A stretch of 64,000 nt of DNA from contig NZ_KQ758486.1 of NCBI RefSeq assembly GCF_001456935.1, positions 1 to 64,000 of the forward strand. The letters run 5' to 3'. Position 1 is the first letter of the stretch; each line of letters begins with the position of its first letter. This document shows, one piece after another, positions 1 to 8,800 of this stretch. The notes under the pieces are model-generated. The model ran no database searches. It saw only the letters and a list, made by a program, of their open reading frames with translations, and was not told where the DNA came from. The position numbers were made by a program, and so were the translations under genes. Origin of the DNA: [Bacillus] enclensis (GTDB lineage Bacteria > Bacillota > Bacilli > Bacillales > Bacillaceae_B).

Positions 1-198
1 GAATCATTTCATGCGACAATCAAAAAAGAACTTATCTATCGTTCTAGATTTAAAACAAGGGATGAAGCGACAAAAGTCATTAACCACTATATTTCAAACC
101 GGTACAACGAGAGAAGAAAACATTCAAAGCTGGGGTATCTTTCCCCAAACAATTTTGAGAGAAATTATCAGCGTTCAAACCTGGACTCAATCTCATAA
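1..198 (+). pseudogene. IS3-family transposase (OrfB), C-terminal fragment
   Basis: The window opens inside a reading frame that runs without a start codon to TAA at 196-198. Its 65 residues begin ESFHATIKKEL and continue through NRYNERRKHSKLGYLSP, the typical end of the IS3/IS150-type DDE integrase core; the first Glu is probably the catalytic E of the DDE triad. The product would act on the ends of its own insertion sequence. Only the C-terminus is visible, so whether the element is intact depends on sequence to the left of the window. Confidence 0.8.
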
Positions 199-335
199 AT
201 TCATCTTAGGCGTTAGAGGCAATCAATCTTGGTTTTAGATTGATTGTTTCTAATGCCCCACCAAACGAAAGTGCGGTAGGGATTTCAGCTAAAACATTCT
301 CATTTTTAGGTGTCCATTTTCTTGACAGAAGTCCA
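1..335 (+). mobile_element. Right end of an IS3-family insertion sequence
   Basis: After the transposase stop comes about 110 bp of non-coding sequence and then a tract at 311-335 that starts TGTCCATTTTCTTGACAG and ends GTCCA. This looks like an IS3-type terminal inverted repeat ending in CA. The left end is outside the window, so the repeat cannot be checked against its partner. Confidence 0.55.
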
Positions 336-555
336 AAAATTAAAAGATTCCGCTCCCCAACCACACAGAACGGGGAGCCAATCAATCATATAGAGACCCT
401 AATCAACTATAAATCCAGTATGCAGCGGTAAACCTCCTTCCTTAACCTGGAAATCCCACAACATTGGCGGTAAAATCCCTCACTCTTACCAAAAAGCGCT
501 CCGAATTATGCTATGATAGTGGAAATCTAAGAACCGACACACATCAGGAGTGATT
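336..555. other. Intergenic region between the IS end and the SDR gene
   Basis: A GCTCCCC (352-358) / GGGGAGC (372-378) hairpin without a T-run lies just after the IS end. A good ribosome binding site, AGGAG at 546-550, precedes the next gene. I see no other gene or repeat here. Confidence 0.5.
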
Positions 556-1623
556 ATGTTGAATCTATTTTTAACAGGAGCTACAGGTTTTCTTGGCGGC
601 AGGCTCATCAAGAACCTTTTACTAGATAAACAGAATGAAATCTATATTTTAGTAAGAAATGTGCAGAAAGCAGAGACTCTTCGCGAATCATTCCCGACCA
701 CAGACCAACGCAGGATCCATATCTATCAAGGCGATATCACCCAGGCGATGGCAGGGCTGTCACCTGATGATATCGAATGGCTGACCAATAAAATCGACGC
801 TGTCTATCATCTGGCAGCGCTGGTGAAATTCGATCTCGATTTACGCGGCGAATTATTTGCAGCCAACTATGATGGCACGAAACATATTCTCGAATTGGCA
901 TCGCGACTAAATGCCAGTACGTTTTATTATGTAAGCACGGCCTACACAGTCGGGACGCTCCCGCATGGAGTGGAAGAACTTTATCCGACAGATGGAAGAT
1001 TCAACAACCCGTACGAAGAGAGCAAAGTGAAATCGGAACATCTCGTTTTTAGCTACCGCGACCAGATGGACATCTCCATTTTCCGGCCGGCCATCATCGT
1101 CGGGGATTCCAAAACCGGAGAAGCCGATTCACAGTTCACATTGTACGGATTCATGCGTGCCTTGGCTGTTTTTAAAAGAAAGACGGCGAGGAGAAGCAAC
1201 GAAGACCGCACATATAGACTGCTGGCTGCCAAAGAGGGAACTTCCAATCTCGTCCCGGTCGATTATGTCGCCGATATCCTGAGTCTGGCACCGCAAAAAG
1301 CAGAAAAGGATAAGATCTATCACATCACGAACCCAAATCCGCCGACAAACGCCGAACTCCTGCAGATGGTGAAAGAAGCCCTCGAGTTTCACAGTTTGTC
1401 TGTTGTGGAAAGTTCAGATGAGCAGCTGGATGAAGAAGAGATTCGCCTCAACAGTCTGATTGATGTGTTCAAAGTCTATCTTGCGGGGAACCTTAAATTT
1501 GATGATGGGAATACGCAGGAGCTGATCCAAGGGACTGACGTTAAGCACCTCAACATGACGGAAGCAATGATTGAGATGATTATCCGTGCCGGGTCCAGGG
1601 CGCCGGGGAAAGTTATGCTGTAA
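556..1623 (+). CDS. Extended SDR-family NAD(P)-dependent oxidoreductase/epimerase
   Basis: 355 residues. The N-terminal nucleotide-binding motif TGATGFLGG, the HLAA motif that ends the third strand of the fold, and a catalytic-type YEESK (YxxxK) after the serine-containing STAYT place it in the extended short-chain dehydrogenases, near the thioester-reductase/epimerase group. Substrate unknown. I start at ATG 556 because AGGAG at 546-550 overlaps the possible upstream GTG (550) and is correctly spaced for 556. It is a single gene closed by a terminator. Confidence 0.85.
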   Translation: MLNLFLTGATGFLGGRLIKNLLLDKQNEIYILVRNVQKAETLRESFPTTDQRRIHIYQGDITQAMAGLSPDDIEWLTNKIDAVYHLAALVKFDLDLRGELFAANYDGTKHILELASRLNASTFYYVSTAYTVGTLPHGVEELYPTDGRFNNPYEESKVKSEHLVFSYRDQMDISIFRPAIIVGDSKTGEADSQFTLYGFMRALAVFKRKTARRSNEDRTYRLLAAKEGTSNLVPVDYVADILSLAPQKAEKDKIYHITNPNPPTNAELLQMVKEALEFHSLSVVESSDEQLDEEEIRLNSLIDVFKVYLAGNLKFDDGNTQELIQGTDVKHLNMTEAMIEMIIRAGSRAPGKVML

Positions 1624-1634
1624 CCAAGAAAAAG

Positions 1635-1658
1635 CAGGGAGGCACCCCTGTTTTTTTT
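1635..1658 (+). terminator. Rho-independent terminator of the SDR gene
   Basis: CAGGG / CCCTG stem followed by eight T residues. Confidence 0.85.
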
Positions 1659-1770
1659 ATGGTTTACGAATAATAGGTTGTGACCATACTGCTAATACCT
1701 ACCTTTGACTACTCGGGAAATTCTAGTATCCTTTAAATTAACTAAACTTTTAAAAAGTTGAGGTTTTAGT

Positions 1771-4089
1771 ATGCCTGATTCTCAAATTTCTTATCAGCAG
1801 GTACTCAAAGAATGTGAGCGATTAAGACAGGAGAACCTTCGGCTGAAACAGCTTTTAAAGAAACATAAGATTCAATATGATCCGCAGCCAAACACCCCCG
1901 TCTCTTCTAAGCAGGAAATAATCAATGAACGAATGAAAATTTACAAACGTTACTTCAGGGGAAGGAACGATGTCTTTGCCCTCAGGTGGGAGTCCAAGAA
2001 AGGTCACTCGGGTTATTCTCCCGCCTGTGAACATGAATGGCATCCCACTATATGCAAGAAGCCCGAGATTAAATGCAGCGCATGTCCGCACCGAAGTTAC
2101 CTGCCCCTGACAGATTCAGTCCTGTATGACCATTTAAGCGGGCGTAAAACGGTTGGCATTTATCCGATCCTTGATGACGATACATGTTATTTTCTTGCGG
2201 TGGATTTTGATAAAGGGGGCTGGAAAGAGGATGTACGGGCCTTTATCGAAACATGCAGGTTTCACCGAATTCCTTGTGCGGTTGAGCGGTCTCGTTCTGG
2301 GAACGGTTGTCATGTATGGGTGTTTTTTAACGAAGCAATTCCGGCTTCGATGGCAAGAAAGATGGGGTCGCTTTTATTAACTAAGACGCTTGAAAAGCAT
2401 TATGCTTTAGGAATCGATTCCTACGACCGGCTTTTCCCAAATCAGGATAAGCTGCCTAAAGGAGGATTTGGAAATCTCATTGCACTCCCGCTTCAGGGGA
2501 GGTCCAGAAAAGAAGGGAACAGCTTATTTCTTGAAGATAATCTTGAACCCACCGCAGATCAATGGAGATATCTTGCTTCCATTCCTAAAATGAGCAGGGG
2601 GCAAATTCAGCAGTTTATTGCGAATGCCGGTGAGGAGACATTCACCCAAAAGCATACTCAAACAATGCCGGAAGAACTTATTATCGTCCTTAAAAACGGC
2701 ATCGCTATAAAAAAAGATAAACTTTCTTCTTCCCTTATTAAAAAACTCATAGATCTGACGGTTTTCAACAATCCTGCTTTCTACAAAGCTCAAGCCAATA
2801 GAATGTCCACCAGCCAAATTCCACGTCTGATCAAATGTTCCGGTGAGAACGAAAAGGAAATCATCCTGCCTCGGGGCTGTCTGGAAGAAGTTCTGAAGCT
2901 GTGTGAAGATCATGATATTAAACCTATTTTGCAAGATGAAACGATAAGGGAGTTGCATGAAATAGACTTCAATGGAAGCTTGTTTCCCCAACAACAGGAA
3001 GCTGTTGAAATGTTATCCGATCATAAGTATGGAGTATTGTCTGCCACTACCGGTTTCGGTAAGACGGTTGTCGGGGCTGCCATGATTAACAAGAGACAGA
3101 CCAATACTTTGATTATTGTCCATAGAAAACAGTTGCTCGAACAGTGGAAGGAAAGTCTGTCTGCTTTTCTTGGCTGTGAGAAAGATGAAATAGGCATTAT
3201 CGGCGGAGGAAAGAACAAGCCGAGCGGAAAGATTGATATCGCAACGATTCAGACGTTGACATCCAAACACGAAAATCTTATGAAAGTAAGAGGGTATGGC
3301 CATATCATTGTTGATGAGTGCCATCATATCTCTGCTTTTACGTTTGAAAAAGTGATGAAAGAAGCCCGCGCCGGCTTTGTGTTGGGATTGACCGCAACCC
3401 CGACGAGAAAAGACGGCCTGCACCCGATCATGACCATGCAATGCGGCCCGATCCGACATAAAGTAAATGCGAAATCACAGGCAAAGGTCCACCATTTCGA
3501 CCACTTGCTTATTCAAAGAAACACCGTCTTTCATTAAAAAAAAGAGACCATCCAGTCCCTGTTTAATGAGCTCCAAGAAGATGAGAAACGAAATGAGATG
3601 ATCTTCAATGATATTTTGAAATCTCTCGACGAGGACCGCAGTCCCATCGTTTTGACAGAGAGACAGAAACATATCGATATACTGACAGAGCGTCTGCAAG
3701 GTTTTGCCAAGAACGTTATCGTATTAAAAGGCGGCTTGAGTAAAAAAGACGAGAGGGCGAGGCTGCAGCGGTTGAAGGAGATTCCTGACTCTGAAGAAAG
3801 AATCATCATTGCCACAGGGAAATATATAGGTGAAGGATTTGACGATTCGAGACTGGATACATTGTTTCTGACCATGCCGGTCTCCTGGAAGGGAACCTTG
3901 CAGCAATATGGAGGCAGGCTCCACCGTATCCATCATCTAAAGCAGGATGTAAAGGTATATGACTATGTCGATCGAAAAATCCCGGTACTGAAGAAAATGT
4001 TCGAAAAAAGGTTGAAAGGCTACAACTCTTTAGGGTATAAAGTTCAACAGGAGAAGACGGATACGAGTGAGCAAATGCAGTTATTCTAA
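1771..4089 (+). pseudogene. TOTE-type primase-helicase, interrupted by an in-frame TAA
   Basis: One reading frame of 772 codons broken only by TAA at 3535-3537 (codon 589). The N-terminus has a short coiled coil and a Cys/His cluster. Next comes an archaeo-eukaryotic primase core with the AVDFD acidic motif (D145, D147) and GNGCHVW (H181), as in TOTE conflict-system primases. A superfamily II helicase follows: Walker A GFGKT (K431), DECHH (about 515-519), LTATPTRKDG, and motif VI QYGGRLHR (about 711-719), the last lying after the stop. The frame before and after the stop is the same and has no other lesion, so this is a recent nonsense change, a sequencing error, or a read-through. As written, the first product keeps the primase and helicase lobe 1 but loses lobe 2. 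Confidence 0.8.
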
Positions 4090-4096
4090 AATAATA

Positions 4097-4130
4097 TCCC
4101 GCCATAAATTTCACATGGCGGGATTCTTTA
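4097..4130 (+). terminator. Terminator after the primase-helicase
   Basis: Nine-base stem TCCCGCCAT / ATGGCGGGA followed by TTCTTTA. Confidence 0.8.
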
Positions 4131-4191
4131 TGGAGTATTCAATTTGAAGATATAAGAGGAATAATATTGAAGTGTTAAGAAGAAATCAGAA

Positions 4192-4602
4192 TCAGATCAA
4201 ATCCATCCCCACTCGCCGCTTCACCTTCTGAAGCTCTTTCTTGTGATCCCAATTTTCTTTCACGAGGGTCATGATGTTATCCTGGGTCTCGCGCTGGCTT
4301 TCATCGATGAGGTCCATTTTTGTTTCCAACTTGTCCATTCTGTTCTCAATGTTGTCCATCCGCACTTCCACCCCGTCCAGTCGATGCTCCAATTTATCCA
4401 TCCGGCTTTCCAGGTTATCCATTCGAACTTCTAAACTATCCATCCGGTTTTCCAAGTTAGCCATTCGACCTTCCAAACTATCCATGCGAGTTTCCAACTT
4501 GTCCATACGACCTTCCAGTCTATCAAATCGTTCATTCACATTGGCTTCAAATCGGGTCATCTGATCTTGCAGTTCTTTTATCGCCTGTAATACCTGATCC
4601 AT
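4192..4602 (-). CDS. Heptad-repeat coiled-coil protein of unknown function
   Basis: 136 residues, nearly all one coiled coil: about ten copies of a seven-residue unit of the form RMDxLEx, with variants such as RMDNLES, followed by a basic end (KKELQKVKRRVG). I do not recognise a family function; similar proteins of Bacilli and their phages are uncharacterised. On the minus strand AAGGAGGTG is followed by two in-frame ATGs; the second (4600-4602) has the better spacing, and the first would add two residues. The repeats are near-identical at DNA level, so the number of units may vary between strains. Confidence 0.75.
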   Translation of the reverse strand: MDQVLQAIKELQDQMTRFEANVNERFDRLEGRMDKLETRMDSLEGRMANLENRMDSLEVRMDNLESRMDKLEHRLDGVEVRMDNIENRMDKLETKMDLIDESQRETQDNIMTLVKENWDHKKELQKVKRRVGMDLI

Positions 4603-4839
4603 TATCATTCACCTCCTTCTACTAAAATCATACCATATATAAAATAACTTAGCCGCTTTTCCATCTGGTAAATTTCTTCCTTTTATTTGTCTTTCACACC
4701 GATATAAGATAAAATATGTACCATTTTCCTGTCTCCAAAAATCAACAAACTGACGAAAACGGCCGTGAAATATGGTACTATAAGAAAATGTAAAGAGTGA
4801 AATTCAATCATTAAAATACATAGAGTAAGGAGAATGATC

Positions 4840-5766
4840 ATGAGTAAAACACTTATTTTCGGTCACAAAAATCCTGATACGGATACAATCACTTCGGCAA
4901 TTGTATATGCCGACCTTAAATCCAAAATCGGCATGGACGTTGAGCCGGTCCGCCTGGGGGAAGTAAACGGTGAAACACAATACGCGCTGGACTATTTCAA
5001 GGTAGAGGCACCGCGTCTTGTTGAGACGGTTGCAAACGAAACGGATACGGTCATCCTTGTTGACCACAACGAGCGTCAGCAAAGTGCGAGTGACATCGAA
5101 GAAGTCCGTGTGCTCGAAGTCATCGACCACCACCGCATCGCGAACTTTGAGACAGCGGATCCGTTGTATTACCGCGCAGAGCCGGTTGGATGTACGGCAA
5201 CAATTTTAAATAAAATCTACAAAGAAAAAGGCGTTGAAGTAACAAAGCAAATGGCCGGATTGATGCTGTCAGCAATCATCTCGGATTCCCTGTTATTCAA
5301 ATCACCGACTTGCACAGACGAAGACGTAGCAGCAGCAAACGAACTGGCTGAAATCGCTGGAGTCGACGCTCAGGAATACGGCCTTGAAATGCTGAAAGCA
5401 GGAGCGGACATGAGCTCCAAGTCAATCGCAGAGCTTGTGACCCTTGATGCAAAAGAATTCTCCATGGGTACTTCCAAAGTGGAAGTCGCACAGGTGAACG
5501 TTGTTGATACAAATGATGTGCTTGGACGCCAGGCTGAGCTTGAGGCTGCAATGGAAACACTGATCAAGGAAAAAGGATTGGACCTTTTCTTATTGGTTGT
5601 GACAGATATCCTTGAAAACGACTCGACTGCATTGGCTCTTGGAAGCAAGCAGGCAGAAGTAGAGGAAGCGTTCAACGTAAAGCTTGAAAACAACACAGCA
5701 GTGTTGAAAGGTGTTGTTTCCCGTAAGAAGCAAATCGTACCTGTTTTGACGGATGCGATTAAGTAA
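4840..5766 (+). CDS. ppaC: Manganese-dependent inorganic pyrophosphatase
   Basis: 308 residues of the DHH superfamily, family II pyrophosphatases. It hydrolyses cytosolic pyrophosphate to two phosphates and so pulls biosynthetic reactions forward. Visible metal-binding motifs are GHKNPDTD near the N-terminus, VDHNE, DHH (in IDHHRI) and [10 protein letters not shown]; the C-terminal DHHA2 domain ends in the substrate-binding SRKKQ. I choose ATG 4840 ([13 protein letters not shown]) rather than 4834 because of the spacing from AAGGAG and the usual family N-terminus. It is a single gene with its own terminator. Confidence 0.95.
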   Translation: MSKTLIFGHKNPDTDTITSAIVYADLKSKIGMDVEPVRLGEVNGETQYALDYFKVEAPRLVETVANETDTVILVDHNERQQSASDIEEVRVLEVIDHHRIANFETADPLYYRAEPVGCTATILNKIYKEKGVEVTKQMAGLMLSAIISDSLLFKSPTCTDEDVAAANELAEIAGVDAQEYGLEMLKAGADMSSKSIAELVTLDAKEFSMGTSKVEVAQVNVVDTNDVLGRQAELEAAMETLIKEKGLDLFLLVVTDILENDSTALALGSKQAEVEEAFNVKLENNTAVLKGVVSRKKQIVPVLTDAIK

Positions 5767-5779
5767 TATGTTATGGGAG

Positions 5780-5810
5780 GAAGCGGTCTTTTTAGGCTGC
5801 TTCTTTTTTT
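5780..5810 (+). terminator. Terminator of ppaC
   Basis: GAAGCGG / CTGCTTC stem followed by seven T residues. Confidence 0.8.
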
Positions 5811-5837
5811 CGTAGTGATATTTCATCACGTACGCTG

Positions 5838-5940
5838 TTGTGCCAGGAACAAAAGGACGTGTTTGTGCCAGGCACAAATGCAGGGTTCTGTGTCTGGCAC
5901 AACTCCCTTACCACAACTACCCGCTATGGTGCCGGGCATC
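5838..5940. repeat. CC(A/T)GG palindrome array 1
   Basis: Units GTGCCAGGAAC, GTGCCAGGCAC and a TGTCTGGCAC variant have their cores at 5843, 5868 and 5893, exactly 25 bp apart; a GGTGCCGGGCA unit follows at 5932. This is the same family as the other six arrays in this window. Confidence 0.8.
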
Positions 5941-5965
5941 ACTATAAAACGCAAAGGGGATTACC

Positions 5966-6352
5966 ATGAACTTAAAACGCATTCACCATATTGCCATCAT
6001 ATGCTCGGACTACGAAGCATCAAAAGATTTTTATGTAAACAAACTGGGGCTGGAACCGATCAGAGAAATGTATAGAGAAGAAAGACAGTCATATAAATTG
6101 GACCTTGCTTTAAAATGGGAGTACGTCATCGAACTCTTTTCATTCGCGGAAGTCCCTGACCGGCCAAGTTACCCGGAAGCACGCGGTCTGCGCCACTTAG
6201 CGTTTGAGGTGGATGATATAGAAGAGTCCATCTCGGAACTGAAGCGGAACGGCATTGAGACCGAAGAAATCAGGCTGGATCCTTATACTGAAAAACGATT
6301 CACCTTTTTTCAAGATCCGGATGGTTTGCCTTTGGAGTTATATGAAAAATAG
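5966..6352 (+). CDS. VOC-family (glyoxalase I-like) metalloprotein, YaeR/SMU_1112c type
   Basis: 128 residues, one vicinal-oxygen-chelate domain. Candidate metal ligands are the His of KRIHHIAI, the Glu of YVIELF, the His of GLRHLAFEV and the Glu of PLELYE. The run RLDPYTEKRFTFFQDPDGLP closely matches the E. coli YaeR group, whose substrate is not known. It is presumably cytosolic. The start is ATG 5966 behind AAAGGGG. The upstream side is occupied by array 1. Confidence 0.9.
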   Translation: MNLKRIHHIAIICSDYEASKDFYVNKLGLEPIREMYREERQSYKLDLALKWEYVIELFSFAEVPDRPSYPEARGLRHLAFEVDDIEESISELKRNGIETEEIRLDPYTEKRFTFFQDPDGLPLELYEK

Positions 6353-6357
6353 GTCCA

Positions 6358-6417
6358 TAAAAAAGGACACTTCCCATAAAGAGAAGTGCCGTCAACAGGT
6401 ATTGTAATTTGTCGTTA
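6358..6417 (-). terminator. Minus-strand terminator-like hairpin, cassette copy 1
   Basis: CACTTC (6368-6373) / GAAGTG (6383-6388) with an A-run on the left, which is a T-run when read on the minus strand. The conserved block continues to GTCGTT at 6417 and recurs at 7463 and 8582, each time directly downstream of a gene. Confidence 0.6.
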
Positions 6418-6519
6418 TGGTTATTAAAACATAGATAAGAAATCCCTGCATTCTCATTCTCGGTCGATTAACTGTCGAAATGTCAGTCGATTTGAAATTT
6501 ATTTACGGTTATCTGGTAA

Positions 6520-6539
6520 AATATAAAGATATTAATATT
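6520..6539 (+). promoter_or_regulatory. Conserved promoter-proximal motif, copy 1
   Basis: AATATAAAGATATTAATATT lies about 20 bp before the start of regulator 1. The same 20-mer, with one base different, stands before regulators 2 and 3. It contains the palindrome AATATTAATATT or its core and is a candidate -10/operator element. Confidence 0.55.
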
Positions 6540-6559
6540 TAAAGAATGGAGGGATGGAC

Positions 6560-7462
6560 TTGGACTATTCAGCCATTGGGACAAAGATTCGTGAGCTAAG
6601 GAAAGAGGTTGGACTCACGCAGGGGGAGCTGGCAAAAGATATTTGTACCCAGGCATTGATCAGCCGTATCGAAAAAGGGGACATCTATCCAAGTGCTGCA
6701 TCTCTCTATCAGATATCCAAGAAATTAGGGGTGGATGTCAATTATTTCTTTGAAATTGGTTCTACACCGAGGCTGGATTATATCAAAGAAGTCGAACGTC
6801 AGTTAAGGGCCTTGAGAATTAAGTTGAAATACAACGAAATGATGGATGTTGTAAAACTGGAGGAAAGAAATCCCCTTTTTTATAATGAACCCGCTAATCT
6901 GCAGCTTCTTTTGTGGCATAAGAGCATTTTTCTCTTTGAAGTGGAAAAGAATCATGCGAAAGCGATCCAGCTTTTAAAAGAGGCATATGAACTCACTGCA
7001 GGACCCAAAAAGCTGCTGAGTGAACGGGAAATTGAAATCCTTATGACCCGCGGGGTTTTTGAATTTAATCTTGGTAACCTTGAAGAATCAATGGTCCTCT
7101 ATGAGCAAGTAAATGACGCCCTAAAAACGCTGGAGCATCTTGCTGATAAATCGATCAAAACAAGGCTCCTTTATAATATTGCCAGAAGTTTAACCCGTTC
7201 AGGGAAGTATGAGGAGTCAACCAAGTATTGTCAGGAAGGCATACGATGGTGTGTGGAAGAGGAGCATTTCTGGGGGCTGGGTGAACTCTATTATCATATC
7301 GGACACAACTATGAACAGGAAGGGAAGCTGGACGAGGCACTGCCCTTTATAGAAAAAGCAATGGTCATATTCGAAATGCGTAATAACAACGGATATCATT
7401 CATTCCTTGTGAAGAAAAAAGAGCAAATCATGGTTATGATGAAGGAGAGAGCCGAAGGTTAA
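6560..7462 (+). CDS. HTH-TPR transcriptional regulator, PlcR-like (RRNPP type), copy 1
   Basis: 300 residues. An N-terminal Xre-type helix-turn-helix (about residues 8-60; LTQGELAKDICTQALISRIE) is followed by a long TPR region with segments such as YNIARSLTRSGKYEESTKYC and YYHIGHNYEQEGKLDEALPF. This is the build of PlcR/NprR peptide-sensing regulators; binding of a signal peptide is inferred. I use TTG 6560 as start: GGAGGG at 6548-6553 touches ATG 6554 but is well spaced for 6560, and this gives MDYSAIG, which matches copies 2 and 3. Confidence 0.85.
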   Translation: MDYSAIGTKIRELRKEVGLTQGELAKDICTQALISRIEKGDIYPSAASLYQISKKLGVDVNYFFEIGSTPRLDYIKEVERQLRALRIKLKYNEMMDVVKLEERNPLFYNEPANLQLLLWHKSIFLFEVEKNHAKAIQLLKEAYELTAGPKKLLSEREIEILMTRGVFEFNLGNLEESMVLYEQVNDALKTLEHLADKSIKTRLLYNIARSLTRSGKYEESTKYCQEGIRWCVEEEHFWGLGELYYHIGHNYEQEGKLDEALPFIEKAMVIFEMRNNNGYHSFLVKKKEQIMVMMKERAEG

Positions 7463-7517
7463 AAAAGAGCACTTCCCATAAAGAGAAGTGCCGTCAACAG
7501 GTATTGTAATTTGTCGT
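7463..7517 (-). terminator. Minus-strand terminator-like hairpin, cassette copy 2
   Basis: GCACTTC (7469-7475) / GAAGTGC (7485-7491) preceded by an A-run, so a good terminator only when read on the minus strand. Same conserved block as at 6358 and 8582. Confidence 0.65.
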
Positions 7518-7621
7518 TACCTTCATTAAAACATATACAAACAAACCTTGAATTCACGAATATGGTGCATGTGCAGTGGTTAAGGGTGGTCTGAGGATTC
7601 TTTTTGGCTCTTTTCTCAAAC

Positions 7622-7641
7622 AATATAAAAATATTAATATT
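7622..7641 (+). promoter_or_regulatory. Conserved promoter-proximal motif, copy 2
   Basis: AATATAAAAATATTAATATT, 43 bp before regulator 2. Confidence 0.55.
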
Positions 7642-7684
7642 TCGTTTATAACGAAGAACTTTCATTTTCTGGGGAAGTGATTAA

Positions 7685-8581
7685 ATGGATTATTCATTGA
7701 TTGGCAAGAAAATAAAAGAGCTTAGGAATATCTCAGGATTGACCCAGGGTGAACTGGCTGAGGGGATTTGCACCCAGGCACTGATCAGCCGTATTGAAAA
7801 AGGAGCTGTCGATCCCAGTGCTGACGTTCTTTATAGAATTTCAACCAGACTTGGTGTTGATGTAAACTACTTTTTTGAAATCGGGTCTACTCCAAGATTG
7901 GATTATATCAGGGAAGTGGAGAGGCAGCTTCGGAAACTGAGGGGGAAATTATTATATGAGGATATTATGGACATCGTCAAAGCGGAAGAAAAAAATCCGT
8001 TGTTCATGAATGATGCTTATAATAAACAACTTCTCCTTTGGCACCGAGGCATTTACGCTCAAGAAATAGAAAAAGACGGGGATAAGGCGTATCGCTTGAT
8101 GGAAGACGCCTTGATGCTCACTTATGATCAGAAGAGAGCGATGTCAGAACGTGAAATGACCATTTCCATCAGTCTCGGCATCATTGAATTCAGCAGGTGT
8201 CATTATGAGGAAGCGCTGAAGATGTATGATAAAGTGGGGCAATCGATACGCCTTGCAGTGTATTTGCATGATAAATCGATAAAGACCCGTCTCTACTATA
8301 ATATCGCCAGGGTTTTTACGAGACAGGGGCGTTATAAGGAATCAATCGAATATTGCAAAGAGGCATTGAAATGGAATATTAAGGTGGAGAACTTATATGG
8401 ATTTGCCCATTTGAATTATCACATTGGTTATAATCTTGAACTGCAAGGGTTATGGGAAGAGGCCTTGCCATATCTCAACAAAGCAGAAATGCTTTTCAGA
8501 ATCCAGGGCAATCAGAAGCTCGTTTCCTTCATTCATTCAAAGAAGGAAGAGCTGTTAGAGAAAATAAAAGATAACACCTAA
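7685..8581 (+). CDS. HTH-TPR transcriptional regulator, PlcR-like (RRNPP type), copy 2
   Basis: 298 residues, a paralogue of the genes on both sides. The HTH core LTQGELAEGICTQALISRIEK and the following GVDVNYFFEIGSTPRLDYIREVERQL are almost unchanged, while the C-terminal TPR part is much more divergent, as expected if the copies see different ligands. The start MDYSLIGKK at ATG 7685 is well defined. It sits in a repeated cassette: motif AATATAAAAATATTAATATT upstream and the minus-facing hairpin downstream. Confidence 0.87.
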   Translation: MDYSLIGKKIKELRNISGLTQGELAEGICTQALISRIEKGAVDPSADVLYRISTRLGVDVNYFFEIGSTPRLDYIREVERQLRKLRGKLLYEDIMDIVKAEEKNPLFMNDAYNKQLLLWHRGIYAQEIEKDGDKAYRLMEDALMLTYDQKRAMSEREMTISISLGIIEFSRCHYEEALKMYDKVGQSIRLAVYLHDKSIKTRLYYNIARVFTRQGRYKESIEYCKEALKWNIKVENLYGFAHLNYHIGYNLELQGLWEEALPYLNKAEMLFRIQGNQKLVSFIHSKKEELLEKIKDNT

Positions 8582-8636
8582 AAAAAAGCACTTCCCATAA
8601 AGAGAAGTGCATCAACAGGTATTGTAATTTGTCGTT
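8582..8636 (-). terminator. Minus-strand terminator-like hairpin, cassette copy 3
   Basis: GCACTTC (8589-8595) / GAAGTGC (8604-8610) preceded by an A-run. The base after the hairpin differs from copies 1 and 2 by a one-base deletion (GTGCATC against GTGCCGTC). Confidence 0.65.
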
Positions 8637-8739
8637 GAATCTATTAAATCATAGTATGAAAGAAGATGGATTTGGACTCTGGCGTCATGAGAGGGGACTC
8701 CTGCTTCTTTTTCAAAGCAATCGACAGGTTTCCTTATAA

Positions 8740-8759
8740 AATATAAAAATATTAATATT
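8740..8759 (+). promoter_or_regulatory. Conserved promoter-proximal motif, copy 3
   Basis: AATATAAAAATATTAATATT, identical to copy 2, 41 bp before regulator 3. Confidence 0.55.
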
Positions 8760-8800
8760 CCACCTAACAAAGGCTGGGGAGAGTGAAGGGGAGTGGATGT

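Noticed and set aside
1-238. 75-codon frame starting MRQSKKNLSIVLD at position 11
   Set aside because: It is the wrong frame; the IS3 transposase is read from base 1 in another frame.
4700-4708. CCGATATAAG as a sigma-D promoter before ppaC
   Set aside because: No TAAA at 14-16 bp upstream; the only TAAA is more than 20 bp away.
7459-7665. 68-codon minus-strand frame between regulators 1 and 2
   Set aside because: It runs through the terminator hairpin and is not conserved in the other two cassette copies, one of which is shifted by a base.
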